From NCBI RefSeq assembly GCF_022568795.1, contig NZ_JAKZHU010000001.1, forward strand, positions 186,001-250,000: 64,000 nucleotides of DNA. The letters are read 5' to 3'. Positions 9,835 through 18,790 of the stretch are shown here, piece by piece. This DNA is from Arsenicicoccus dermatophilus. Its GTDB lineage: Bacteria; Actinomycetota; Actinomycetes; Actinomycetales; Dermatophilaceae. Within the stretch, counting starts at the first letter, position 1, and each line of letters opens with the position of its first letter. Below the pieces are notes generated by a model. The model made no database searches, was not told where the DNA came from, and worked only from the letters and a program-made list of their open reading frames with translations. The translations under genes were made by a program, and so were the position numbers.

Positions 9835-10593
9835 GTGCAGCAGCTGCGGATGGGCGGGGTCCAGGTGGACCTCGCGACCGAGCAGGAGACGATGGACCGC
9901 TATCGCCGGGCGCTGCGCGGCGAGGGGGAGCCGTTGGCCGTCGAGTCGGCGAACCTCGATCACCTGCACTGGTTCCCGTCGGGATCGCACGACCGGGCCG
10001 CCGGCGGCGGCCTGCACTGGCTGACCCTCATGGACGGTGCGCCCTTCGTCATCACGGCGCGGCGGGTGACGGGTCGCAGCCACGAGCGCCTCACCGGCGC
10101 CGACCTGCTCGAGCCGATGCTGCGGGTGGCCGCCGAGGAAGGCGCCTCGGTCGGTTTCCTCGGCGGTATGCCGGCCATGCACCTCAAGCTCCGCGAGCAG
10201 CTCGCCACCCGCATCCCCACCCTGCGGATCGCCGGCACCTGGGCCCCGGAGCGGGCCGAGATCACCACCCCGGAGGGGGCCGCCCGCTGGGCCCGGATCG
10301 TCAAGGACGCGGGCACCGACGTGGTGGTCGTGGCCCTCGGCAAGCCGCGCCAGGAGGACTGGATCCGCGAGCACGGGGTCGAGTCGGGCGCCCGGGCGCT
10401 GCTGGCCTTCGGCGCGGCGGCGGACTTCATCGCCGGCACCGTCGAGCGCGCCCCCACGGTGTGGCAGGACTACCACCTGGAGTGGGCCTACCGCCTCTCG
10501 CGGGAGCCGCGTCGCCTCGCGCGCCGCTATCTCCTGCAGGGCCCGCCGTCGCTGCTGCGGCTCGTGCGGCACACCGACCGACCCGCCCGCTAG
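9835..10593 (+). CDS. WecG/TagA/CpsF-family glycosyltransferase
   Basis: 252 residues, the usual length of this family, which adds N-acetylmannosamine(uronic acid) or related sugars to polyprenyl-linked intermediates at the cytoplasmic membrane face. Family features: LMDGAPFV, GRSHERLTGADLL, VGFLGG, ALGKPRQEDWI, and the C-terminal tail ERAPTVWQDYHLEWAYRLSREPRRLARRY typical of WecG/TagA. The GTG at 9835 has GGGGAG 8 bases upstream. It opens the polysaccharide region, but a tRNA and its terminator separate it from the rest, so it has its own promoter. Confidence 0.9.
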   Translation: MQQLRMGGVQVDLATEQETMDRYRRALRGEGEPLAVESANLDHLHWFPSGSHDRAAGGGLHWLTLMDGAPFVITARRVTGRSHERLTGADLLEPMLRVAAEEGASVGFLGGMPAMHLKLREQLATRIPTLRIAGTWAPERAEITTPEGAARWARIVKDAGTDVVVVALGKPRQEDWIREHGVESGARALLAFGAAADFIAGTVERAPTVWQDYHLEWAYRLSREPRRLARRYLLQGPPSLLRLVRHTDRPAR

Positions 10594-10680
10594 CCGACGC
10601 GGCCCACCGATTTCGTGGGTTCGCCGGTCCTGCGGTAGAGTCGTACCTCGTTGCACGGCCCTCCGGGAAGTGCACGAACT

Positions 10681-10753
10681 GCACCCGTAGCTCAACGGAT
10701 AGAGCATCTGACTACGGATCAGAAGGTTAGGGGTTCGAATCCCTTCGGGTGCG
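10681..10753 (+). tRNA. tRNA-Arg(ACG)
   Basis: 73 nucleotides. Acceptor GCACCCG/CGGGTGC, D arm GCTC/GAGC, anticodon stem TCTGA/TCAGA with loop CTACGGA (anticodon ACG), T loop TTCGAAT, G discriminator, no encoded CCA. The ACG anticodon is read as ICG after TadA deamination; tadA lies at 48.6 kb. Confidence 0.97.
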
Positions 10754-10773
10754 CTCTGTGTTGAGACAGAAGC

Positions 10774-10811
10774 AAAGGCCCCGGCCAGCGGAAACGCGAA
10801 CCGGGGCCTTT
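10774..10811 (+). terminator. Terminator after tRNA-Arg
   Basis: AAAGGCCCCGG (10774-10784) pairs perfectly with CCGGGGCCTTT (10801-10811), and the descending arm ends in T. Confidence 0.85.
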
Positions 10812-10881
10812 CGCATGCCCCGAACCGCTCAGCCTCCTGGCTACGCGACGGTATGTCGGTCCACGCCCCTACCCTGGCCGC

Positions 10882-11856
10882 GTGAGCGACGACTCAGCCC
10901 AGGCCCCCCTGACCGATCAGCCGGCTCCTGGTTCGGCCCGCCCGGTCGACGCCGTCGACGGGCGGCGCCTGCACTACGGCGAGTTCTACGGCGAGCGGGA
11001 GCTCGTGGCCAACGACCGACCCGTCGTCGCCGTCGTGGGCAACTGCCAGGCCGAGTCGATCCGCGTGCTGCTCGCCGAGGCGCCCTCCCAGGCGGTGCAG
11101 GCCGTGCGGGTGCCGCCGATCTTCGAGCTCGAGCAGGACGACCTGCCCCACCTGCGCTCCCTGCTCGCCCGTGCGGACGTCCTCGTGGCGCAGCCGGTGC
11201 GGGACGACTATCGCGGAATGCCGCTCGGGACGGCCCAGCTCGCGTCCTGGGTGCCGGGAGGTGCCCAGGTGGTCCTGTTTCCGTCCTACCGCTACAACGG
11301 GCTGTATCCGTGGCAGGTCGAGGCGCGCTCGCCCTACGGCGACCCGCCCGTCGTTCCCTATCTCGACCTGCGCACCCTGGTCACCGCCGCGACGGGGGAG
11401 CGGCCCGGGCACCTGGTGCCCGCCGAGGGGGTGCGCGAGATCGCCCGCGCCTCCGTGGAGCTCCTGCGGTCCAAGGAGCAGGAGCACGACACCGTCGTCG
11501 CCAGCGACCTGATCGAGGGCGCGGGCGTGGACGCCGCCCACGTCGTCAACCACCCCGGCAACACGGTGCTCGTCGGCATCGCACGTCGCCTCCAGCAGGC
11601 CATCGGCTTGCCCGTGGACGCCGGCGACCCGGGACGGACGCTGCTGCGCGAGATCTTCGCCCCGCTCGACGAGGAGGTCCTCGCGGCGCTGGGGATGGAC
11701 GCAGAGCCCCGGCCGACGTGGACCCACCGGGGTGAGCCGCTCGCCCCCGAGGTGGTGCACGAGGCTCACCTGGCGTGGCTGCGGGAGCACCCCGACGTGG
11801 TGGACGCCACGATGGACCGTCACCAGGCGACCCTGCAGTCCCTCGGCCTGGTCTGA
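10882..11856 (+). CDS. WcbI-type polysaccharide biosynthesis protein
   Basis: 324 residues. About 50 N-terminal residues precede a WcbI domain marked by VVGNCQAESIRVLL, QPVRDDYRGMPLGT and HVVNHPGNTVL near residue 223. WcbI of Burkholderia is an enzyme of capsule assembly, proposed to be an acetyltransferase with an SGNH-like fold. Starts GTG. No membrane segments. Placed just upstream of the sugar-transferase gene but separated by 324 bases with its own promoter signals, so probably not in the same operon. Confidence 0.8.
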   Translation: MSDDSAQAPLTDQPAPGSARPVDAVDGRRLHYGEFYGERELVANDRPVVAVVGNCQAESIRVLLAEAPSQAVQAVRVPPIFELEQDDLPHLRSLLARADVLVAQPVRDDYRGMPLGTAQLASWVPGGAQVVLFPSYRYNGLYPWQVEARSPYGDPPVVPYLDLRTLVTAATGERPGHLVPAEGVREIARASVELLRSKEQEHDTVVASDLIEGAGVDAAHVVNHPGNTVLVGIARRLQQAIGLPVDAGDPGRTLLREIFAPLDEEVLAALGMDAEPRPTWTHRGEPLAPEVVHEAHLAWLREHPDVVDATMDRHQATLQSLGLV

Positions 11857-11990
11857 CTCGCGAGCTCCGCTCCGGCTGCGGCCCCCGTCCGACTCCTCGT
11901 CATACGTCCGTGCATGTCCCGCGGCCCGGTGTGCCTGCGCACGCGGGCATGGCTGGAGATGACGATCGCGACGCAGCCGCCACCTCGAGA

Positions 11991-12098
11991 TTGATGTGTG
12001 AGTTATTAACTGCATAGAGTGATTAAATGCACCCAAAAGGGCGGTGTGTAGGCATAGTTCTACGCAACGTCACCCCCTGTATGCCTACCTACGCAACG
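11991..12098 (+). promoter_or_regulatory. Promoter and repeat-containing leader before the polysaccharide genes
   Basis: This lies in the 324-base gap between WcbI and the sugar transferase and is clearly AT-richer than its surroundings. TTGATG (11991-11996) and TAGAGT (12015-12020) form a plausible sigma-70-type promoter with an 18-bp spacer. Downstream, GTAGGCATA (12048-12056) and TATGCCTAC (12080-12088) are a perfect 9-bp inverted repeat, and CTACGCAACG occurs directly repeated (12060-12069, 12089-12098). The arrangement suggests a regulator site or a leader hairpin. No gene is seen in the gap. Confidence 0.5.
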
Positions 12099-12180
12099 CT
12101 AAGAGTGAGGACCGGGGAGGGGACTCACATCCGGCGCGGCTCGGCGTCCGGAAGGCTACGACAGGCCAGAAGAGATACTC

Positions 12181-13650
12181 ATGACCGACCTTGTGGACGG
12201 CCGCGGGCGACGTGATGCGTCCCCCGACGACCCTCAGCCTCAAATCCGCCCACGACCCCGGATCCTCAGTGATCCGGAGCTCAACGCCTACCGCCCCACC
12301 CTGTGGACGCGGGTGCGCGGCGTTGGTGCACTCACCTTCGCCGCCGACGTGGCGGCGTGCCTGCTCGGGTGGCTCCTCAGCGGCGCAGCCCCCCGCCCGG
12401 CCCTGCTCCTGCTCCTGTTGATCGTCGGTCTCTTCCTCGGGTCCAGGCTGTACGACTCGCGGCTGCACATGGCGGTCCTGGACGACCTGCCGGCGATCGC
12501 GGGTCGGTGGATCATCGCCTGCTCTCTCGTCGCCATGACCGGAGCGGCTCTGGACGACCGGCCCATCTCCGACGTCACCTCTGAGCCCCAGCTGCTCCTC
12601 CTGCCGGGGCTCGTCCTGGTCCTGATCGTCCTCGGCCGTGCCGTGACCTACGCGATCATCCGCTGGGCACGCCGGTCCGGGCGGGTCGGGCACCGTGCCC
12701 TCATCCTCGGTGCCGGCGTCGTCGGCCACGAGCTCGCCCGTCTGCTGCAGGACCACCCCCAGTACGGTCTGCGCCCCTACTGCTTCCTCGACTCCGATCC
12801 CAAGATCACCGACTCGGTGAACGCCCTGCCCGTCCTGGGGGATCCCGAGCTGCTGGAGCAGACTCTGGTCGAGCACCGGATCCACGTCGTGATCGTCGCC
12901 TTCTCTGCCATGAAGGAATCGGAGATGGTGCCCCTGATCCGCACCTGCGACCGACTCGAGGCCGAGCTGTTCGTGGTGCCGCGCCTCTTCGAACTCCATC
13001 ACGTCGAGGGCGACATGGACACGGTGTGGGGCGTCCCCCTGGTGCGGCTGCGCCGGGCGGCCTACCGCTCCCCGATGTGGCGCGTGAAGCGGCTGGCCGA
13101 CATCGTCATGTCCGGCTTCGCGCTGCTGGTCCTCTCACCGGTCATGGCCCTGCTCGCCCTTGGCGTGCGGCTCGACGGCGGCCCGGGCATCATCTTCCGC
13201 CAGGAGCGGGTCGGCGTGGACGGCCGGCCGGTCCAGGTGATGAAGTTCCGGTCGATGCGGCCGGTGAACGAGGCCGAGTCGCAGACGAACTGGAACATCT
13301 CCAACGACAAGCGCGTCAGCAGGTTCGGGAAGCTCATCCGCAAGACGTCCCTCGACGAGCTGCCCCAGCTGATCAACATCCTGCGGGGCGAGATGAGCGT
13401 CGTCGGCCCCCGACCCGAGCGGCCCTACTTCGTCAGCCAGTTCCAGGAGATGTACCCGTCGTACGGGGCACGCCACCGGGTTCCCTGCGGTCTGACCGGC
13501 TGGGCGGCGGTGAACGGGCTGCGCGGCGACACCTCTATCGCCGACCGGGCCCGGTTCGACAACTACTACATCCAGAACTGGTCGCTGTGGCTGGACGTGA
13601 AGATCATCCTGCGCACGGTCGGTGCCGTCATCACCGGAGCTGGCGGATGA
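12181..13650 (+). CDS. Exopolysaccharide polyprenyl glycosylphosphotransferase
   Basis: The priming enzyme: transfers a sugar-1-phosphate from a nucleotide sugar to undecaprenyl phosphate at the inner membrane. 489 residues. Four N-terminal membrane helices (about 45-180), a CoA-binding/Rossmann-like cytosolic domain starting ALILGAGVVGHELARLL, one further helix near residue 300, then the bacterial sugar transferase domain with RVGVDGRPVQVMKFRSM, KTSLDELPQLINILRGEMS and VGPRPERPYF. Complete, and of WbaP/CpsE type. The flippase starts 61 bases downstream, so the two are probably cotranscribed. Donor sugar not determinable. Confidence 0.93.
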   Translation: MTDLVDGRGRRDASPDDPQPQIRPRPRILSDPELNAYRPTLWTRVRGVGALTFAADVAACLLGWLLSGAAPRPALLLLLLIVGLFLGSRLYDSRLHMAVLDDLPAIAGRWIIACSLVAMTGAALDDRPISDVTSEPQLLLLPGLVLVLIVLGRAVTYAIIRWARRSGRVGHRALILGAGVVGHELARLLQDHPQYGLRPYCFLDSDPKITDSVNALPVLGDPELLEQTLVEHRIHVVIVAFSAMKESEMVPLIRTCDRLEAELFVVPRLFELHHVEGDMDTVWGVPLVRLRRAAYRSPMWRVKRLADIVMSGFALLVLSPVMALLALGVRLDGGPGIIFRQERVGVDGRPVQVMKFRSMRPVNEAESQTNWNISNDKRVSRFGKLIRKTSLDELPQLINILRGEMSVVGPRPERPYFVSQFQEMYPSYGARHRVPCGLTGWAAVNGLRGDTSIADRARFDNYYIQNWSLWLDVKIILRTVGAVITGAGG

Positions 13651-13711
13651 CCAGCAGCCTTGCCAGCTAATCTGAACGAGACCGCCGCAACGGACCAGGA
13701 GCCGCACCTCT

Positions 13712-15019
13712 ATGCCTGATCTTCGTCGGCTCCTATCCGGCTCCCGGCGCAACGGCCTGATGTTCGCCGACACGGCCGTCAACGCACTGACCGGAGTCTT
13801 GCTCGTCGCCGGTGCAGCCCGTCATCTGGGGGGGCGAGAGCTGGCAGCCTTCTCGCTCGCCCAGCTGGTCATCACCATGATGGTGGGGATCCTGCGCAGC
13901 GCGGTCTACGGGCCGGCGATGGCTGCCCAGCGCTCGACCGGGCGCGCAGTCGTCCCCGTGGACTGGGCCTTCAGCGTTTCCCTTCCGATGGCACTGGCTC
14001 TCGCCGGACTGATCGTCGGGATCGTTCCTGGCCTCGGGGGAGGAGGGGTGACGACCTTTGCCGCGCTCTGGGCGGTCGCCGCCGTCGTGCTCCTGCAGGA
14101 CGGGCTTCGCTCGGCGCTGCTGTCCCGAGAGCTGCCGGCCTGGGCGCTCGCAGGCGACACGCTGTCTTTCTGCGCGCTGTCGATCCCGCTGGTTCTGGGG
14201 CTGCTTCCCCGCGCCGCCCTGGGCGTCCTGGAGTCCTGGGCTGCGGCGGTCGCGCTAGGGGTCGTGGTGTCCCTGGTGGGTCTGGCCCGCGCTCGCAAGG
14301 GCAACTACGTGCGGCAATCCATCGTGGCAGCATGGAAGCTGGGGCGATGGGCCACCCTGGACGCGACGTTCGCCGTGGTCGCCTACCTCCTGCCCATGTT
14401 CGTGGCCACGATCTACGTCCAGTCCACCGCCGCCGGCACCTATCGTGTGCTCCAGACAGCCCTGGGGCCCCTCAACATCATCCAGACCACGGTCGTGACC
14501 GTTTTCGGGCTCGACGCCTGGCAGACGACGTCCATCGAGGGGCTACGAAGCCTGCAGCGGAAGGTGAAGGTCCTCGCCGTCGCGCTCCTGGTCCTGGCTG
14601 CAGGATGTTCCGCGGCCGGTCTTCCCCTCATGGTGCTGATCACCCACCTGCGCGACGCCGACCTGTGGCGGATCGGCCTCATCGTGGCAGCCCACGGCAC
14701 CATGACGGCCGTGACCACCCCCTTTCTCGCCGCCGCGTTCGCCCTCGGCTACCAGAAGTTCGGTGCGGTCATCAGATGCGTCTCGCTCGTGGTGTGCGTG
14801 GTGGTCAGCCTTCCCATCGCGGGGGCCCAGTGGGTGCCCTGGAACGACCAGATCGGCACTGCGATGCTGGCGTCCTCCGGCCTCACCCTGATCGGTTGGT
14901 TGATCAGCTACTCCTCAGCCACTCGTCGCGAAGAGCACGCCCTTGCTGGCGAGGTGCCTTCCCTGCGCCCCAAGCGTGGTACCTATCTCGGGCGTCATCG
15001 TATGGACGGGCCGCTGTAG
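13712..15019 (+). CDS. Polysaccharide flippase (Wzx-like, MOP superfamily)
   Basis: 435 residues with about 12-14 hydrophobic helices and short loops, beginning MPDLRRLLSGSRRNGLMFADTAV. The pattern matches Wzx/oligosaccharide flippases that turn lipid-linked repeat units to the outer membrane face. No soluble domain. GGAGCC lies about 8 bases before the ATG. Second gene of the sugar-transferase operon. An IS3 remnant starts 15 bases after the stop codon, and the polymerase and chain-length genes converge from the other strand. Confidence 0.82.
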   Translation: MPDLRRLLSGSRRNGLMFADTAVNALTGVLLVAGAARHLGGRELAAFSLAQLVITMMVGILRSAVYGPAMAAQRSTGRAVVPVDWAFSVSLPMALALAGLIVGIVPGLGGGGVTTFAALWAVAAVVLLQDGLRSALLSRELPAWALAGDTLSFCALSIPLVLGLLPRAALGVLESWAAAVALGVVVSLVGLARARKGNYVRQSIVAAWKLGRWATLDATFAVVAYLLPMFVATIYVQSTAAGTYRVLQTALGPLNIIQTTVVTVFGLDAWQTTSIEGLRSLQRKVKVLAVALLVLAAGCSAAGLPLMVLITHLRDADLWRIGLIVAAHGTMTAVTTPFLAAAFALGYQKFGAVIRCVSLVVCVVVSLPIAGAQWVPWNDQIGTAMLASSGLTLIGWLISYSSATRREEHALAGEVPSLRPKRGTYLGRHRMDGPL

Positions 15020-15033
15020 GCACGATGTTGTTC

Positions 15034-15110
15034 ATGCCGAAGAAGTTTCGATCCCGAGGTGAGGGACCGCGCGGTGCGCATTGTCCTGGACCGTCTCGGC
15101 CTCGATGGTA
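15034..15110 (+). mobile_element. IS3-family transposase orfA remnant
   Basis: ATG 15034 opens MPKKF, and the next frame continues DPEVRDRAVRIVLDRLG, the N-terminus of IS3-type OrfA (helix-turn-helix part). An extra T (TTTC at 15047-15050) separates the two frames, and homology ends near 15110. No orfB, inverted repeats or target duplication could be identified. A decayed insertion remnant lies between the flippase and the convergent chain-length gene. The stretch 15111-15235 holds nothing further I can recognise. Confidence 0.65.
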
Positions 15111-15235
15111 GTGAAGAACCTGGTGCAGAAATCGCAGATGGGGTTCATAGCCCCACGGCTGCCATCGACGTGACGTATCCCCGTGACACGAGCCTTTGCC
15201 CGACGCAAAGCCACCTTGTCGACGGGGGCGGCGAA

Positions 15236-16471
15236 TCAGCGCCGTCCACCCCCGCTGTCCGCAGGGCTGGCGCCAGGCCAGGGCATGTCGTACCTGGCTG
15301 CAGCCTGACGTGTGCGGCCGATGTGGTTGACGACGATTCCCAGTCCGTGGGCCCCGGAGTCGGCGAGGCGGGCCAGCGCGGTCTGTGCGTCCGACATGCG
15401 AGAGTCGCGCGCATCCAGCACGAGCAGGGCGGCGTCGACGTGCTGGGCAATGGCCTGCGCCGTTGCTGAGGAGATGACGGGAGGACAGTCGATGACCACG
15501 ACCCGATCCCTCCGAGCAACATCCTCCAGCACCACGTGCACGGGGGCATCCTGAGGGAGATGGTAGAGAACCACTTCCCGCCCCTCGTCCGCGAAAGTGC
15601 GTGCTACCCATTCAGAAACCGTGGTGGCCCCGGCACCTTCCCGGCCGGGAACCACGATGAGGGACGGCGTGTTGGTAGACCCGTGCAGGTGACTGCTGAG
15701 GATCGTGATGGCCTCCAGGAACTGTGGATCAGTGACCACGGCCGCCTGGGCCCCTGGGTCGGCAAACCTCGGAACATGAGGGAGCGCGGTGACGACGGGA
15801 ACGCCGAGCGCCGTCACGAGCTGTTGCGATGTGTAGATGCGGGGACGCACCAATGCGTTGGCGACCAGGAGAACAGCGGCAAGGAGGAGCCCGAGGACTG
15901 AACCAATCCCCGTCGCCATGCTCGCGGCGATGGGCTCCGTCTTCGAAGGCGTCGAGGCGGGGGTAATCTGCACCAGTTTCACGGATCCGGTGGGGGACGG
16001 CGCCAGTTCCTCCACCTGAGCCACCTTTTGGGAGAGCATGTCTGTCCACACCTGCGCGAGGCTCTGGGCGTCCTGGGCGTCAGGGGAAAGTGCTGCGATG
16101 ATGATGTCCGACGTCCCCGTGGGGGCATCGAAGAGCATCGAGCCCAGAAGCTCACGCTCCGACCGCGTCGTTCGCAGGCGATCGTGCACGCGGCGGGCAA
16201 CGGCTTCCGTACCAGCTAGGTCCTTGTAGGACAAGACCCGGGACTGAATGACCTCGGGGCTGGGCTGGCCTGCATCCTTGGCAGCGATGAATCGCACCGA
16301 CGTGCGAACCTCGGAGCGATAAGTTGTGGCCTGAGCCGATGCCGCCACGCGACCCAGCAAACCCCCGAGGAGCGCGGCAAGCACGAGCCATATGCTCCCC
16401 GTGCGTAGCGCATTAGTCACCAGGCGGGGGGTGAGCCCACCCTCGACAGCGCTGGAGGTGGAACTAGCCAT
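15236..16471 (-). CDS. Wzz-like chain-length protein with degenerate BY-kinase domain
   Basis: 411 residues. TM1 (about 25-45) and TM2 (about 188-208) flank an extracytoplasmic Wzz segment, followed by a cytosolic domain shaped like bacterial tyrosine kinases (MinD/ParA fold). The Walker A position reads GREGAGATTV: the invariant lysine (GKS/T) is absent, replaced by alanine. Walker A'/B-like VVVIDCPPV is retained. The C-tail has one tyrosine, not a cluster. It therefore probably lacks kinase activity and acts as a structural co-polymerase controlling polymer length. It overlaps the polymerase gene by 8 bases, indicating translational coupling. Confidence 0.8.
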   Translation of the reverse strand: MASSTSSAVEGGLTPRLVTNALRTGSIWLVLAALLGGLLGRVAASAQATTYRSEVRTSVRFIAAKDAGQPSPEVIQSRVLSYKDLAGTEAVARRVHDRLRTTRSERELLGSMLFDAPTGTSDIIIAALSPDAQDAQSLAQVWTDMLSQKVAQVEELAPSPTGSVKLVQITPASTPSKTEPIAASMATGIGSVLGLLLAAVLLVANALVRPRIYTSQQLVTALGVPVVTALPHVPRFADPGAQAAVVTDPQFLEAITILSSHLHGSTNTPSLIVVPGREGAGATTVSEWVARTFADEGREVVLYHLPQDAPVHVVLEDVARRDRVVVIDCPPVISSATAQAIAQHVDAALLVLDARDSRMSDAQTALARLADSGAHGLGIVVNHIGRTRQAAARYDMPWPGASPADSGGGRR

Positions 16472-17987
16472 GCGATCTCCTTAAAGGCTTCTGGGCAGCG
16501 GCCACGGGTGCGGCATGCGCTGCTCGTGTCGTCAGCGGTCGCGAGTGGCTCGGTGAGGCCTCTCGCTTTCCGGCGGAGCCAGTCGTGCGGCGAGGGGGCG
16601 CAGTAACGAGCCGACGGAGAGGCTCCGGGACCCGAAAAGAGACGATGAGGATGGCGACGGCAGCCACCGTGAAGACGGAGGCGGCCTGCAGAAGTGAGCC
16701 GCGTATAAGAAGCAGGGAGTAGAAGGGAAAGACGCATCCCGCGATCGCGGGCGCAGGGTGGTGTTGCAGCTCGAGCTCGTGGACGCGGTCGAGCAAGCGG
16801 GTGAAGAAACCGACCACCAGGAAACCCAGAATTACTCCCGCGATCTCGGCGTTGATGTAGAGCTCCGACCAGAGGGGAGCGGAGAGGTTGTCGAAGCCGT
16901 AGGACTTGTAGTTGGCGAGAAGGATCCCGGTGTCCACGGGTTTGTCGGGCCAAAGGCTTCGGGGGACCCAGAACATCAACACGCCGGCCAGTTGCCGACC
17001 GTTGGTGCTTCCGCGATGGTCGACGTAGTCGAGCGTGTTGACGATCTGAGCGAAGGCGTCGAAGTCTCCGGACTGCATGGCGCTGAGGACATTGCTGTTC
17101 CCGGTGGTGGGGTTGGAGCCCCTGAAGACGTTCAGGAGAGGGAAGACGAAGACGAGCCCCAGGAGCGCAACCACGGCCACGAGGCGATAGCGTCGGGGTG
17201 TCGCGTAGACGCCGAGGGACGCCAGCGCCGCCATGAGCACAGTTCCCACCATGAATCGCGGATTGCTGAAGGGGTTCACGATGACGGCCACGACAAGGCC
17301 CGTGAGTATCGCTGCTGCGAGCTGCCACCGCCATAATTTCCCTTGCCGGTTCGACCGCACCAGCTGGATCTGGGCAATGAGTGCCACGAGCATCCCCATC
17401 GAGGCCCATCCGGCTACCAGGGCCGCCATGACCTGGTCTGGAAAGGCTCGCTTGAGAACCTCTGCGTAGGCGTACCGATTGAGAAAGAGGTTGGCTGCTC
17501 CCACCTTCGAGACGTAATAGATGGCGAGCAGGAGAGAAAACCCGGTGAGGAAGGTGGTGCGTGCCGGGCTCACGTGGGGCAGATGGTTTCGCTCCCTCAA
17601 GGGGACAGCTCTTGCGCAGCTGCTGCCGATCAGGGCTGCGCCTATACCTAGGTAGACCAGCGTCCAGGCGGCTCCGACGTAGCGGGGGTCAAGGCGGGGC
17701 GTGGTGTCGATGTCACCCCCCAGCCTCTGCTGGACGAAAGGGGCATATCCCATGAACACATAGGTGAACAGCCATAGGACCATCTCGTAGAGATGGCGAC
17801 GAGAGGATGCCACAAGCCACGCATAACGTGCACCGGACACGACCATCACGCCAACAGCGGGCCATGGGATGGGGCTCCAGGTCGGGACCGCCGTGTTCAG
17901 CGTCAACATGAAGGGGACGCCCACGCACAGCGTCACGCTCATGGCGATGCCCAGCAGGGGGGCTCGCCGCGTCTGCTGGGTGCCCAT
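16464..17987 (-). CDS. Wzy-like polysaccharide polymerase
   Basis: 507 residues with roughly 11-12 hydrophobic helices and a large extracytoplasmic loop between late helices (SNPTTGNSNVLSAM to PLWSELYIN). Sequence is poorly conserved, as usual for Wzy/O-antigen-type polymerases; the loop motif WVPRSLWPDKPVDTG resembles repeat-unit polymerases. Start ATG 17987 (MGTQQTRRAPLL) is preceded by GGAGGT at only 2 bases; GTG 18029 would add 14 residues. First gene of a two-gene minus-strand operon with the chain-length protein, facing the flippase operon. Confidence 0.75.
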   Translation of the reverse strand: MGTQQTRRAPLLGIAMSVTLCVGVPFMLTLNTAVPTWSPIPWPAVGVMVVSGARYAWLVASSRRHLYEMVLWLFTYVFMGYAPFVQQRLGGDIDTTPRLDPRYVGAAWTLVYLGIGAALIGSSCARAVPLRERNHLPHVSPARTTFLTGFSLLLAIYYVSKVGAANLFLNRYAYAEVLKRAFPDQVMAALVAGWASMGMLVALIAQIQLVRSNRQGKLWRWQLAAAILTGLVVAVIVNPFSNPRFMVGTVLMAALASLGVYATPRRYRLVAVVALLGLVFVFPLLNVFRGSNPTTGNSNVLSAMQSGDFDAFAQIVNTLDYVDHRGSTNGRQLAGVLMFWVPRSLWPDKPVDTGILLANYKSYGFDNLSAPLWSELYINAEIAGVILGFLVVGFFTRLLDRVHELELQHHPAPAIAGCVFPFYSLLLIRGSLLQAASVFTVAAVAILIVSFRVPEPLRRLVTAPPRRTTGSAGKREASPSHSRPLTTRAAHAAPVAAAQKPLRRSHG

Positions 17988-18256
17988 GGACCTCCATCCG
18001 GAATCTCTGAAGCAGGCTAGCAACGGCACCAGGGTAGTTGCCGCGGATGGACATCTGGCCCCGAAGACAACTTGTCGCTCACTCGTAAGATGACTACTGC
18101 CAGTTAGGTTCCACTACCAAGAGCAGTCAAGCGTTTCGAATGGCGCGTGACACGTCCGAACCCCGGAACGCCGGTGCGGTGTCCGTCTACTCTCCTTACA
18201 GGGCGTTGGGAGTGGGTGACCCGGCGCGATAGAGCCCACACCACGAGGAGAGATGC

Positions 18257-18790
18257 ATGGCTGTCCGCCGCCTGGCCACCTTCACCGGCTTCGGGTACGA
18301 CAAGGGGCGGTCACTGCCCGTCTGCGCCGCCTGGGTGGTCACCGAGCCGCTGCTGCGTTCGGTACTGGTCCCTGCAGGCCTGCGGGTCAAGGTTCTCAGG
18401 GCCTTCGGCGCTCAGATCGGCAAGGGAGTCCTCGTTCGCCATGACGTCAGGATCCACTGGCCCTGGAAGCTGGCGATCGGGAACGACTGTTGGATCGGCG
18501 TGGGGGCCTGGCTGCTCAACCTCGAGCCGATCACCCTCGGGAACGACGTCTGCATCTCGCAGGCTGTGATGCTGTGCACGGGAAGCCACCAGGCCGACGA
18601 CCCGGCGTTCGAGTTCGACAACGCTCCCATCCGCATCGAGGACGGAGCATGGGTGGCGGCACGGGCCACGGTGCTGCGTGGCGTGACCGTCGGAGCGGGC
18701 GCGGTCGTCGGGGCCACGGCGCTGGTCACGAAGGACGTGCCCCCGGGCGATCGGGTGCTCGCCCCTCGCGCACAGGTGCTGGCCCGGTGA
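18257..18790 (+). CDS. WcaF-like hexapeptide acetyltransferase
   Basis: 177 residues. Left-handed beta-helix transferase, with imperfect hexapeptide turns (IGNDCWIGVGAWLL, ITLGNDVCISQAV, GAWVAARATVLRGVTVGAGAVVGA). The catalytic His is within MLCTGSHQADDPAF, as in colanic-acid acetyltransferase WcaF. Probably O-acetylates a sugar of the repeat unit using acetyl-CoA. Cytoplasmic. First gene of the run, and its stop overlaps the next start (GTGA). The 269-base gap upstream separates it from the divergent polymerase gene and presumably carries both promoters. Confidence 0.87.
   Translation: MAVRRLATFTGFGYDKGRSLPVCAAWVVTEPLLRSVLVPAGLRVKVLRAFGAQIGKGVLVRHDVRIHWPWKLAIGNDCWIGVGAWLLNLEPITLGNDVCISQAVMLCTGSHQADDPAFEFDNAPIRIEDGAWVAARATVLRGVTVGAGAVVGATALVTKDVPPGDRVLAPRAQVLAR

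Noticed and set aside
15032-15214. A 60-residue minus-strand ORF (MNPICDFC region)
   Set aside because: No ribosome binding site, overlaps the IS3 remnant and resembles no protein I recognise.
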